Assembly: GCA_041684965.1 (NCBI GenBank)
Contig: JAWLGR010000025.1
Location: forward strand, 1 to 64,000
Source of the DNA: Mariniphaga sp041684965
GTDB taxonomy: Bacteria; Bacteroidota; Bacteroidia; Bacteroidales; Prolixibacteraceae
DNA: 64,000 bases
Reading direction: 5' to 3'
Below, piece by piece: positions 51,298 through 60,555 of the stretch (its first letter is position 1; the number at the start of each line of letters is the position of its first letter). The notes under the pieces are model-generated. The model ran no database searches. It had not been told where the DNA came from and saw only the letters and a program-made list of their open reading frames with translations. A program made the translations under genes and the position numbers.

Positions 51298-51379
51298 AGT
51301 CCAAAGATACTGTATTTACAGGCCTTTCAGAAGGAAAAACAGGGCAAGTTATCAAGATATTTTCTTGATAAATAATGGC

Positions 51380-51733
51380 CTAAAAATTTGGCTGATAGCG
51401 TTTTCTTTTTTGAACATTTTTAATGGAAAGACCGTCAACAATCATCACCAAAGTAGCATAGTCAAGGGTGATACTTCCAACCGAAGAATCATACCGGGGA
51501 AGCTCAAAAGTTCCTTTTTCAAGACGCTTATAATAAAGAATAAATCCACTTCCTTGCCAATGCAGTAACTTGATTTTGTCCCGGCTCTTGTTAATGAAAA
51601 TAAATACTTCTCCATTGCAGGGGTTGCCTCCCAGGTTGTTTTGGACAAGGCCACTGAGACCATCAAAACTTAGACGCATATCCGCAGGTTGACTATACAA
51701 ATGAAACCGGTTCTCGGAAGATAGGGCAAACAT
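51380..51733 (-). CDS. tnpB: IS66 accessory protein TnpB
   Basis: 117 residues with the IS66 Orf2 pattern: YSQPADMRLSFDGLSGLVQN, GEVFIFINKSRDKIKLLHWQ, GFILYYKRLEKGTFELP. Needed for transposition of IS66 elements, molecular role unsettled. 3 bp from tnpA. Confidence 0.95.
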   Translation of the reverse strand: MFALSSENRFHLYSQPADMRLSFDGLSGLVQNNLGGNPCNGEVFIFINKSRDKIKLLHWQGSGFILYYKRLEKGTFELPRYDSSVGSITLDYATLVMIVDGLSIKNVQKRKRYQPNF

Positions 51734-51736
51734 AAG

Positions 51737-52069
51737 CTAATAATTTATCAGTTTTTTTAATTGATTGATATCTGTTTCACCCGGAAAGCTAAGTCTTACT
51801 CCATTGGGAAAAGAAATTTCAATACGGTCCGCATCCTCATTAACAGAATTAACGGGTGGAGATACTTTTACCGGAATAAATCCAGGATACTGCTCTAAAT
51901 ATAAACTTATCATCTCCCGTTCCTGATTATACTTCTTAACCCAATGATAAAAAGAGGATACAGGAATTTTTTCCCGCTCACAAAATTCAGCCTGGGTTAC
52001 TCCGCTTTCCTGCCAAATTTCTATTGCCAGATACATTTCTTCTTTACTGTATTTTTGATTCTTCTTCAT
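51737..52069 (-). CDS. tnpA: IS66 accessory protein TnpA
   Basis: 110 residues. Helix-turn-helix of the IS3/IS66 OrfA kind: YSKEEMYLAIEIWQESGVTQ, then AEFCEREKIPVSSFYHWVKK. The C-terminus (RIEISFPNGVRLSFPGETDI) is also typical. Starts 58 bp from the right end of the element. Confidence 0.93.
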   Translation of the reverse strand: MKKNQKYSKEEMYLAIEIWQESGVTQAEFCEREKIPVSSFYHWVKKYNQEREMISLYLEQYPGFIPVKVSPPVNSVNEDADRIEISFPNGVRLSFPGETDINQLKKLINY

Positions 52070-52304
52070 GGGGTGAAGTTAGAGCTCAAATCTTTAACCA
52101 AAAAGACGGGGTTAGTAGAGTGGATACGGGTATCCAATCAGCAAGATCCTTTTGTTAGGATGGCTACCAATGAAGTACCGGACAGGTTTTTAAAATCGTA
52201 TATCAAAACACGTTTTAATTTTTTACCATCCTGCAGTCTTTTTTCCAAATTGTTTCTAATTTTAGCTTTGCATCATCATCATCTAGTTTTAACAGAACCT
52301 GGCA

Positions 52305-53678
52305 ATGAAAAGAAAAATAATTAGGAGAACAGCGCTTATTGTTGTTCTCGGTCTTGTTGCAGGCGGTTTGTTTTTTGCCTGGCAGCGTATTCCTATCATC
52401 ACTGCATTTGCCGCCAAAGGGATGTGCTCCAGCGTTTTTTTAGCAAATAAAGATCCGGAACGGATAAAGGCCGAAGACCTTTCATTTTTCCCCATAAGCC
52501 TGGCAACAACGCAGATAAATTACGACGAGAAATCAGTAACATCATCAGTGTTTGGCCTGGCAAAACGCAAGGCGGTTTTCCGGGAAGGGCAGGGGGCGGT
52601 TATTGTTTTGCAAACTCCTGAAAATGAACTAAGCAAAGTAATTTTTAAAATACCGGATCCTGAGTATCACCAGGATACTCTTCACTGGCCTAAAGGCAAC
52701 ATATTGTCTGATACCATGCCTTCAGGAGTAAATTTTAACCGGCTTCATGAACTATTGGATACCTGCTTTGACCGACCGGGAAGCGAACCTTTTAAAAAGA
52801 CATTGGGTATTGCTGTTGTTTATGAAAATCAGTTAATAGCAGAAAAATATTTTGATGGATATGATTTTAATACCCTGTTTCACGGGTGGTCGATGACAAA
52901 AAGCATTACCGGGGCCTGGGCTGGTATTCTTGCCAACAAAGGATTACTTAGTCCGGATGAACCGGCAGGTATTCCGGAATGGGAAAACGATAAACGGAGC
53001 AATATTACGGTTAAAAATGTTATCCAGATGTCGACCGGACTCGACTGGTATGAAAATTATTTTACCATTTCCGATGCTACTGTTATGCTGATGAACAGCG
53101 AAGATATGCTGGCTTCGGTCGTTGATAATGAATTGGCATATCCTGCCGGTACTTATTGGAATTATTCATCAGGTGATGCCAATTTGTTGTCAGGGATCAT
53201 AAGGCACCGGTTTAAAAACGACAGTTTATATCATATTGGGCTTTACCGCGATTTGCTGTATCCGGCGGGTATGCTGAATACAAAAGTTGAAACCGATGGC
53301 CGTGGCCTGTATGTTGCTTCCTCATACAGCTATGGGACTGTTCGCGACTGGGCCCGCTTTGGATTGTTGTTTCTGAATAACGGAATGGTTGCGGGTGATA
53401 CCTTGCTTCCAAAGGAGTGGGTTGATTTTATGAAAGAACCTGCTAACGTATCCGATGGAAAATATGCCGGCACCTTTTGGTTAAAGGAACCCCAGGATCA
53501 AAATGCCTTAACCGATGTTCCGGATGATGTTTTTTTTGCTGATGGGTTCCTGGGGCAGCGGGTTTACATCATCCCTTCAAAAAAACTTGTAGTGGTGCGG
53601 ATGGGGTATGGCTTAAGTAACTTTAACCTGAATAATTTTGTAAGTGAAGTAATAAAAACATTGCCTGGTGAGAAATAA
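52305..53678 (+). CDS. class C beta-lactamase-fold serine hydrolase
   Basis: 457 residues. An N-terminal membrane anchor (RRTALIVVLGLVAGGLFFAW). Catalytic S-x-x-K in HGWSMTKSITGAWAG near residue 198; the Y-x-N/S element is YWNYSSGDANLLSGI; the third motif (KTG-like) is FADGFLGQRVYI. This family includes esterases, peptidases and 6-aminohexanoate-oligomer hydrolase-like proteins; most are not antibiotic resistance enzymes. It lies just beyond the IS66 insertion, which has left its upstream region with only 177 bp. Confidence 0.85.
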   Translation: MKRKIIRRTALIVVLGLVAGGLFFAWQRIPIITAFAAKGMCSSVFLANKDPERIKAEDLSFFPISLATTQINYDEKSVTSSVFGLAKRKAVFREGQGAVIVLQTPENELSKVIFKIPDPEYHQDTLHWPKGNILSDTMPSGVNFNRLHELLDTCFDRPGSEPFKKTLGIAVVYENQLIAEKYFDGYDFNTLFHGWSMTKSITGAWAGILANKGLLSPDEPAGIPEWENDKRSNITVKNVIQMSTGLDWYENYFTISDATVMLMNSEDMLASVVDNELAYPAGTYWNYSSGDANLLSGIIRHRFKNDSLYHIGLYRDLLYPAGMLNTKVETDGRGLYVASSYSYGTVRDWARFGLLFLNNGMVAGDTLLPKEWVDFMKEPANVSDGKYAGTFWLKEPQDQNALTDVPDDVFFADGFLGQRVYIIPSKKLVVVRMGYGLSNFNLNNFVSEVIKTLPGEK

Positions 53679-54107
53679 CTTTAGTATGAAACTGGATACA
53701 TTCTCTGTGCCTGCTTTCAGTAAACTCAACTAATCATTCTTTGCTGGTAAATAAGTCAGTAAAGGAGAGAACAATGCATCCGAAGGAGGGAGCCGGCATT
53801 AAAACTACGATTTTTCTCAGGCAATTTTATGGAATTGTTCAACCTGGTGGAAATAACTCACGGCTTTGAAAAGATATGCAATGCTACGGGAATGGAAATA
53901 TTTGCAATTTAAGAACCATAAAACTTTATGCAATAGTTCAGGACTTGATAATAAACGTAATGATAGCTTTTTCAGAGAATTAGGTAATAGCTGCAGGAAT
54001 CAATGTCAACAGAATCTGAAGCTTTAAGGAAAAGTGACTACTATATTGAGTAAGGATAAAGTACCTGAGCAGGTATTATTATTGGTTTAATTTAATTATC
54101 TTAAGGG
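53679..54107. other. intergenic stretch, no gene seen
   Basis: 429 bp. A 31-codon frame after an AAAGGAGA (about 53761) is too short to support. No strong hairpin. It may contain the promoter of the sulfatase at 54129. Confidence 0.4.
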
Positions 54108-54128
54108 TTGAATTTTAGCCGTTTTGGA

Positions 54129-55484
54129 ATGAAACATCGGATTTCAATTTTTATTGCTGCACTTTTTGTTTTTGCAGTTTGTGGTTCCACCCCGGGGCAA
54201 GAAAATTTTTTAAGGCAAATGCCTAATATTGTGCTTATTATGGCCGATGATATGGGGTATGAATGTGTTGGTGCCAATGGAAATATTGAATACAATACTC
54301 CCAATCTCGACAAGCTGGCAAATTCAGGGATACGGTTTGATAATTGTTATTCCCAGCCTTTGTGCACTCCATCAAGGGTAAAAATAATGACAGGAAAATC
54401 GAATGCCAGAAACTATGTTGATTTTGAATATTTAAGTCCGGATGAAAAAACCTTCGGCAATTTGTTAAAGGATGCCGGTTATGTGACCTGCATCGCAGGA
54501 AAATGGCAATTGAATGGCATACAACATAATTATCCGGGAAATCAGGATGTAACACGGCCAAATCATTTTGGATTTAATGAATATTGTCTATGGCAACTTC
54601 ATCATAAACGTTCTGAAGGAGAACGGTATGCCAATCCTTTGCTTACCCAAAACGGGAGTGACCTTCCCCGTAATTCAGATGCTTTTGGTCCCCAGGTAGT
54701 AGCCGACTTTTTGTCCGGTTTTATTGAAAAAAATGCAGATCGTCCGTTTTTAATCTATTATCCTATGCTGCTCCCTCATGATCCATTTGTCCCTGTTCCC
54801 GGTTCTGCTGTGTGGAATGATCCTTCCCGTCGCTATGAACACGACACGGTTTATTTTGCCGGAATGATCGAATATATTGATAAAATAATTGGTCAACTTG
54901 AATCGAAACTCCGGGAAAAAGGAATTTGGGAAAATACGCTTTTTATTTTTACTGCCGATAACGGAACCCATCCTTCAGTTGTTTCAACGACCATGTCAGG
55001 TAAAATTAAAGGAGCAAAAGGCCAGTCTATAAATACCGGGAACCATGTACCTCTTATAATCTCCTGGCCTGAAAGAATCAAAGAGGCGCGGATCTTTAGC
55101 GGAATGATTGATTTTTCCGATATTTTGCCAACACTTGCTGATGCTGCCGGTATCGAACCTTCATCTTATTTTTCTGACGGAAAAAGTTTTATGAATGTTT
55201 TAAACGGGGTTGAAGAAAGAAACAATAAACAGGAAATATTTATACATTATTCCCCCCGGTGGGGAAGGCATCAGCATAACCGGTGGGTGATGAATTATAA
55301 ATATAAGCTTTACCGGGATAATAGGTTTTATAATACCGTTTCAGATCCATTAGAAGAAAATCCAATTTCTGCTCTATCAAAAGACGAAAAAGAAGTTAGG
55401 GAAAGATTTGAAAATATTATCCAGGTTAAGGAAAATGAAATACCCTTTGATTTGAATGATACCAAATTTACAATTCAGAAATAG
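54129..55484 (+). CDS. exported FGly-dependent sulfatase
   Basis: About 451 residues from ATG 54129 (a TTG at 54108 would add seven). Signal (ISIFIAALFVFAVCGSTPGQ). NIVLIMADDMGYECVGANGN supplies the metal-binding Asp pair; SQPLCTPSRVKIMTGKSNAR carries C-T-P-S-R, whose Cys is converted to formylglycine; FIFTADNGTHPSV is the second metal site. Hydrolyses sulfate esters, probably of glycans, in the periplasm. FGly-generating enzyme is not in the window. It points towards the DUF3604 gene. Confidence 0.92.
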   Translation: MKHRISIFIAALFVFAVCGSTPGQENFLRQMPNIVLIMADDMGYECVGANGNIEYNTPNLDKLANSGIRFDNCYSQPLCTPSRVKIMTGKSNARNYVDFEYLSPDEKTFGNLLKDAGYVTCIAGKWQLNGIQHNYPGNQDVTRPNHFGFNEYCLWQLHHKRSEGERYANPLLTQNGSDLPRNSDAFGPQVVADFLSGFIEKNADRPFLIYYPMLLPHDPFVPVPGSAVWNDPSRRYEHDTVYFAGMIEYIDKIIGQLESKLREKGIWENTLFIFTADNGTHPSVVSTTMSGKIKGAKGQSINTGNHVPLIISWPERIKEARIFSGMIDFSDILPTLADAAGIEPSSYFSDGKSFMNVLNGVEERNNKQEIFIHYSPRWGRHQHNRWVMNYKYKLYRDNRFYNTVSDPLEENPISALSKDEKEVRERFENIIQVKENEIPFDLNDTKFTIQK

Positions 55485-55554
55485 AAGAGCAGCAGATTCA
55501 AAGCTTAACCCATTTATTTTTTATTTGAAACAGAAATAAAAGCAAAATCATCTG

Positions 55555-56910
55555 TTAATTTTCCGTCCAGACGGGAGCAGATAAAGTAGAGCCATGGAGT
55601 TTGAAGCTTCCATCTGCTTCTATGTCATTGAAATGGTGGATTCGCAACAAAAAGTATTTTGCAGATTTATTTTCAATAACAGGTTCCCAGACTATTTTAC
55701 CGGATTTGCCATCAAAGATCTTCTCATTTACAACTATAACATCGTCCTTGCCATCAGGATGGTTACCCAATATTTGTATCCGGCTTACCCGTTCATCCGG
55801 TTTGGATGGAGGAGTATTGACTTCTATATTGAAAACATATTTATCTGTTTTATCCAGTTTTGAACCCATAATATTACCGTTCACTGAATAGCGCAGTTCT
55901 ACACCTTCATTCCATGAAACGAAGGTACGCCTTTGTCGCAATGCCTGAGTGATGGATTCCCTGGTAAGTTCAGGTGCCAAAACAAAAGTTGGTGGTGGCA
56001 TTTCGTTAATTGCATCCAATCCATGATTGTCGAGCACACCTATTGGTGCTACCCTCCAACCTTTATTCAGTGCTCTTATATAGGCTTCCCACCGTATGGT
56101 ATTGTAACTGGTATGGATTTCAAATGTACTAACGAGTTCTGCAATTTCATCGTCAATATTATCCCAGTCATTGTATTGATCCGGTTGGGGATGATTGAAC
56201 CCGGTGGCTACATAACCTTTTCCAAGATGGGGTTCTGCTGTTTTTACCCAATTGTAAAACTGAGGGACGCTCCAGTTTGCATCGGGCCAGGGTGGGGCAG
56301 GCCCCCGCTGGCCATGATCGGCATTAACATATTCGGCAGCATTTATAACATTAATATGGCCGCTTCCGCCGTCCTTTGATGTATTGCGGCTGTATTCAAA
56401 GCCTGCCAACGCAACAAAATCAGGATATTTGTCAAATTCATCTGCAGTTTTAAGCATTACCTGCCAGACCGGATTGCTCAATGAAACAGGTTGAAGAGTG
56501 GGTTCCTGTGTATGATCGGTTACTACGTAAAAATCATATCCGTTTTTTCTTGCCAGGGCATAATGATTAGAAGGTAACCCTTGCCGGTTATTGTAATCAT
56601 CGGGATTAAGACTAATGGAGTGGTGATTTTTGAAATCCATTCCCGAAGGCACTTTCCATTCCGGATGAAAATTGGTTGGAGCGGAAAGATCGGTTATTCC
56701 TTTTTCACGGTGTGCACCATGAGTCCAGGTGTAAATGGTGTGGGAGTGGGTATTTCCACGGAACACCTTGTAATAGGACAAGGGTTTATGCAGTTCCTTC
56801 AAATTACCTGAATCTTTATTGATGCTTTGAGTATATCCTGTTAAAGGACAGCAAATAATAACCACCAATGTTAGAATAAGGCAGATTTTATATTTGAAAA
56901 GAGTTTTCAT
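55555..56910 (-). CDS. DUF3604/PHP-domain metallohydrolase, exported
   Basis: 451 residues. Signal ending PLTGYTQ. YKVFRGNTHSHTIYTWTHGA gives the first His pair, NGYDFYVVTDHTQEP the second (VTDH), and APIGVLDNHGLDA a further metal ligand, the PHP arrangement. In the residues after 340 there is a beta-rich C-terminal part (LRYSVNGNIMG; SRIQILGNHPDG). Family members are predicted metallophosphoesterases or hydrolases, some found with sulfatases. It sits between the two sulfatases on the same strand as the second. Confidence 0.8.
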   Translation of the reverse strand: MKTLFKYKICLILTLVVIICCPLTGYTQSINKDSGNLKELHKPLSYYKVFRGNTHSHTIYTWTHGAHREKGITDLSAPTNFHPEWKVPSGMDFKNHHSISLNPDDYNNRQGLPSNHYALARKNGYDFYVVTDHTQEPTLQPVSLSNPVWQVMLKTADEFDKYPDFVALAGFEYSRNTSKDGGSGHINVINAAEYVNADHGQRGPAPPWPDANWSVPQFYNWVKTAEPHLGKGYVATGFNHPQPDQYNDWDNIDDEIAELVSTFEIHTSYNTIRWEAYIRALNKGWRVAPIGVLDNHGLDAINEMPPPTFVLAPELTRESITQALRQRRTFVSWNEGVELRYSVNGNIMGSKLDKTDKYVFNIEVNTPPSKPDERVSRIQILGNHPDGKDDVIVVNEKIFDGKSGKIVWEPVIENKSAKYFLLRIHHFNDIEADGSFKLHGSTLSAPVWTEN

Positions 56911-57092
56911 GCTTTGTGTTTTACATTTATTTTTACAATTTCTGTATAACCGGGAAGGTAGAATCGTACTACCAATTTCTCAAAAATATATAATTTATTG
57001 TATGCCACATACTATTATAGCTTGCACAATTTAATTTATAGAGCGATTGCATCAGTTTATGATATGGTTTACGAATGAAACAGCATTGAAAG

Positions 57093-58532
57093 TCACTTTA
57101 TACTAAAATTTGGATTTGGTTGAGGAAATTTTGCATCGCTTTCTTCAAGTAAACCTGAAAGTTTAGTTTTCAGTTCAGATGTTATTGACGGGAATTCATG
57201 TGCCAGATTTTGTTTTTCTCCCGGGTCATCTTTTAAATTGTAAAGTTCAGTCCTGTCATCCTCATAAAATACAACCAGTTTCCAGTCATCTTTTCTGATA
57301 GCCGAACCTGGTGTCCAGGCACTTCCATGATAATGTGGGTAGTGCCAAAAAAGTACATCCCGGTTCAGGTTCCCTTCATTTTCCAAAACGGGTAAAAGAT
57401 TCATTCCATCGTTGCTTGTATGTTCAATTCCTGCGATGGTTAACAGCGTTGTAAAAAAATCCATGCTTACAACAGGTTGTTCTGATTGCCTTCCCGGCTT
57501 CCGGACTTTCGGACCTGAAATAATCAATGGAACTCTAATTCCTCCTTCGTAACACCATCCTTTACCTGCCCGAAGCGGTTCATTTGATGTTTCTGCATTT
57601 TTATTGAACAGGGTAGATCTTCCCCCGTTATCGCTTGTGAAAATTATCCAGGTATTTTGATCCATTTCATTTTCCTCCAAACATTGAATAATGCGTCCCA
57701 CATTTTCATCCATTGCAGCAACCATAGAGGCAAAGGCTGCATTATCCTGAATTAATTTTGTCCATCCTTCACCTTCCCTTTTAAAAGGTATTTCGTCCGT
57801 CTTTAATTGTTTCTTTTTTGCAGTGAATTTATCAATATGTTTTTTGGATGCCTGGATAGGAGTATGTACGGTATAGAATGACAGGTACAGAAAAAACGGA
57901 TTTTTTTTATTTTCATTGATAAATCGTATGCTTTCATCGGTCAACCTGTCGGTAAGGTATTCGCCGTCCGGCCCATCTTTTAAACGGGGATTGCCATAGG
58001 GGGAATAATAACCATTTGAAACACCAGGTATTATGCGTGGCTGCCCTGCTTCCCAGCCTCCGATATTTACATCGAAGCCCTGATATTCCGGCCAATGGTT
58101 ACTATCATTGCCCAGGTGCCACTTACCCACAAAACAAGTAGTATAGCCCTTTTCTTTTAATTTTTCAGCTATCGTAACTTCTTTCAAAGCCAGTTCATCG
58201 TTGTCAATTGGTCCGGTCAATGGTTTGTTTTGAGGATTACTGCCCGGGAGCCAGTCAGTGATATTGACACGGTTGGGATGTTTCCCAGTCATTAAAGCAG
58301 CTCTTGTGGGACTGCATACCGGATGGGCAGAATAAGCCTGTGTAAATCGTATACCATGTTCTGCCAGCTTATCTATGTTTGGCGTTTCATAAAAGCTTCC
58401 GGGATTGTTGCATTTCACATCGGCCCATCCTAAATCATCAACCAGTATGAACACAATATTTGGTTGAGTGTTCTTTTTAGAACAGGAATACAAAAGGACA
58501 GCCAGGATTTGAAATATAATCCTCAGTTTCAT
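57093..58532 (-). CDS. exported FGly-dependent sulfatase (lipoprotein)
   Basis: 479 residues. Signal with lipobox (LAVLLYSCSKKN). NIVFILVDDLGWADVKCNNP, then HPVCSPTRAALMTGKHPNRV with C-S-P-T-R, GKWHLGND, IFTSDNGG and the C-terminal LYNLKDDPGEKQNLAHEF subdomain typical of arylsulfatase A-like enzymes. Different subfamily from the one at 54129 (sequence outside the motifs is unrelated). Its promoter may drive the DUF3604 gene, 182 bp further on. Confidence 0.93.
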   Translation of the reverse strand: MKLRIIFQILAVLLYSCSKKNTQPNIVFILVDDLGWADVKCNNPGSFYETPNIDKLAEHGIRFTQAYSAHPVCSPTRAALMTGKHPNRVNITDWLPGSNPQNKPLTGPIDNDELALKEVTIAEKLKEKGYTTCFVGKWHLGNDSNHWPEYQGFDVNIGGWEAGQPRIIPGVSNGYYSPYGNPRLKDGPDGEYLTDRLTDESIRFINENKKNPFFLYLSFYTVHTPIQASKKHIDKFTAKKKQLKTDEIPFKREGEGWTKLIQDNAAFASMVAAMDENVGRIIQCLEENEMDQNTWIIFTSDNGGRSTLFNKNAETSNEPLRAGKGWCYEGGIRVPLIISGPKVRKPGRQSEQPVVSMDFFTTLLTIAGIEHTSNDGMNLLPVLENEGNLNRDVLFWHYPHYHGSAWTPGSAIRKDDWKLVVFYEDDRTELYNLKDDPGEKQNLAHEFPSITSELKTKLSGLLEESDAKFPQPNPNFSIK

Positions 58533-58587
58533 TGATTAAATGTTTTAGTTGTAATAGAACAGGTTTATTTCCTGTAGCTAATTTTTT

Positions 58588-60129
58588 TTAAGCCATCCAC
58601 CGTCTGTTTCTGGTGTTAAAAAAATTTGATTTTAAAACATCGGTAACAATATTTGAATCCTCAACTATCTGAAAGTCGTACATGCCTACACAAATAAAAT
58701 CAGCACCATTTTCAAATGCATACCGGAAAGCGTTATTGGGATGAATGGCACCGGCAGCTAATACTTTAAATGCAATCCAGGGTTCTTCCAGACTGTTCAT
58801 GAACTTAATGGTTTCATTTGGTTTAAAACAAAAAATATTATCCTTGTATTCAGCATCTATTGTTCTTTTTTGTTCAATATCAACCTGTGCAGACCAATAA
58901 TTGTGATGGTGGAGTGTTTTAACCCAGAAGTCGGGCTTTATACCTTGCTCAACACATCCTTGTATTGTTTCAATAAGGTGACCGCCAATACCGGCAGGTT
59001 TACCATAGCTTCTAATAAGATCAAGGGCTTTTTTAATTTCATCAAATTTTCCCTCCTGCACCAATCGGTCAGCAATACCTCCATGACAATACATTGCAGC
59101 CGCACCTGCCTCATGCGATTGCCTGATACCACCAATCAAGCCATCTTTTCCACCACCACCGCAATCTGAAATAAATTTAATTTTTCCTCCTGTTTCATGC
59201 CAGTATTTATTTATTATTCTGGCAAGTGCTGTGGTTGTAAGTATGGTATCGATACCACATTTTTCAGCTAGTTGCATGGTCATCATTACCCGTTCGTCAG
59301 AATGATATGCCTTCACCAGTTCGGAGGCATAGATTAAATCGCGTGCATGAGCCCAGCCTCCAATCAGGTTTCCTCCCATTATCATCCTGCTAAATTCCAT
59401 ATTGCCTATTTTCCCCTTAGGTACCTGTTCTTTGAGGTCATTAAGGGATGCAAAATGGAAAGTTTTTAATGTCGCTGCAGATGTGGCATCCGGATTGCCG
59501 GTTAAAAATTTTTCTTCAAAGCTGTCCCATTTTCTTTTTTTATACACAGCATAGGCGAATGCACCTAAAAAAGGTATGCTAATCAGGTCACGCAATAATT
59601 CCCGCCGTGGAATGGAAGGATGTACTTTTTTTTCTGCAGGAATGGGTGCTTCCGGCTTTTCTTTTTTCCATCGTTTAACTAACCGATCTAATCCATACCA
59701 GAGATTAGAAGGCAACAGTGCAAAGACGATAAGAATAAAAAGCAGGATGAGTGTTTTGTTTACCAGCAGGTAACTTCCTTCTGTAATGGAACCGAATGTA
59801 TACCCGGGAATAGGAGGGTAGGCAACAAAATAAAACAGCATCAAAATTGAACCGGCAATTGATGACCATCGCACAAACAACCCTATGATAAGTGACAATC
59901 CCAGCAGGATAAGTCCCCAAATGTTTAGGTAATCAACTACCCTTAGGGCTTCAGGACTTTCTGCTATTTGATGGAAAATTCCTGAAAAAATCCACTTTGA
60001 CTCCATCAGGAATATTTTTGCGGTCCACTGGGGAGTTAGCAGCTTAGCAATACCTTCATAAAGAAAATACCAGCCAACAATGATGCGTGAAATCGTAAGG
60101 GTCCAGTTTAAAAATAAATTCCGTTTCAT
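58588..60129 (-). CDS. DoxX-like membrane domain fused to an aldo-keto/TIM-barrel domain
   Basis: Start set at ATG 60129 (MKRNLFLNWTLTISRIIVGW). Residues 1-150 form four TM helices of the DoxX type (RIIVGWYFLYEGIAKLL; LGLSLIIGLFVRWSSIAGSI). Residues about 180-205 contain PRRELLRDLISIPFLGAFAY, like a Tat signal in the middle of the protein. Residues about 250-510 (FSRMIMGGNLIGGWAHARDL; CGIDTILTTTALARIINKYW; AGIGGHLIETIQGC; HPNNAFRYAFENGADFICVG) look like a TIM barrel related to aldo/keto reductases. The second domain would therefore lie outside the inner membrane. Reaction not known. Confidence 0.7.
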   Translation of the reverse strand: MKRNLFLNWTLTISRIIVGWYFLYEGIAKLLTPQWTAKIFLMESKWIFSGIFHQIAESPEALRVVDYLNIWGLILLGLSLIIGLFVRWSSIAGSILMLFYFVAYPPIPGYTFGSITEGSYLLVNKTLILLFILIVFALLPSNLWYGLDRLVKRWKKEKPEAPIPAEKKVHPSIPRRELLRDLISIPFLGAFAYAVYKKRKWDSFEEKFLTGNPDATSAATLKTFHFASLNDLKEQVPKGKIGNMEFSRMIMGGNLIGGWAHARDLIYASELVKAYHSDERVMMTMQLAEKCGIDTILTTTALARIINKYWHETGGKIKFISDCGGGGKDGLIGGIRQSHEAGAAAMYCHGGIADRLVQEGKFDEIKKALDLIRSYGKPAGIGGHLIETIQGCVEQGIKPDFWVKTLHHHNYWSAQVDIEQKRTIDAEYKDNIFCFKPNETIKFMNSLEEPWIAFKVLAAGAIHPNNAFRYAFENGADFICVGMYDFQIVEDSNIVTDVLKSNFFNTRNRRWMA

Positions 60130-60555
60130 GGTCTTTTTTTTATTGTTATTCAAAATAAAATTCAGAAATAACACCTGAGCAGTAACTCTAATGACTTATA
60201 TTTAGATCATACGGGCATCTTTATATACATTATGCTTAGTAAATTTTCATTTTTTCATGAAATTTTAGTTCAATATAAAAATAATATCATTTTTCTATTA
60301 TTCTAGATCTTAATCCATTAAGATGAAACATTTTTTTCTCTTATTGAATTTGCCATAATGATAAAAGTGAAGAGAATAAATGATTCGCCTTGACGACAAG
60401 TTCTGATTGACGTGTAGGGAAATTTTATAGAGGTTGTTATATTATCAGAAAACCAGGTGAATACCTTTATTTGGGAGCAATTGATTGTTTCATTCAATCC
60501 ATTTCATTAAATAAAAGGTTGTGACATTATATACAACGATTGATATTGATGTTCG
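60130..60555. other. intergenic stretch, no gene seen
   Basis: About 425 bp between genes on the same strand, AT-rich. It should hold the promoter of the DoxX-fusion gene. I see no hairpin of note or repeat. Confidence 0.45.

Larger units (their letters stand above)
49705..52127 (-). mobile_element. complete IS66-family insertion sequence with 8-bp target duplication
   Basis: 2423 bp holding tnpA, tnpB and tnpC on the minus strand in the canonical order. The termini start GTATCC at both ends (49705 on; reverse complement at 52122-52127), with only weak similarity further in. GGGTATCC occurs directly outside each end (49697-49704 and 52128-52135), the 8-bp duplication expected for IS66. All three genes are open, so the element looks recently active. 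Confidence 0.88.

Noticed and set aside
53773..53868. 31-codon frame with a good AAAGGAGA site
   Set aside because: Too short and without a recognisable sequence; the purine run alone is not enough.
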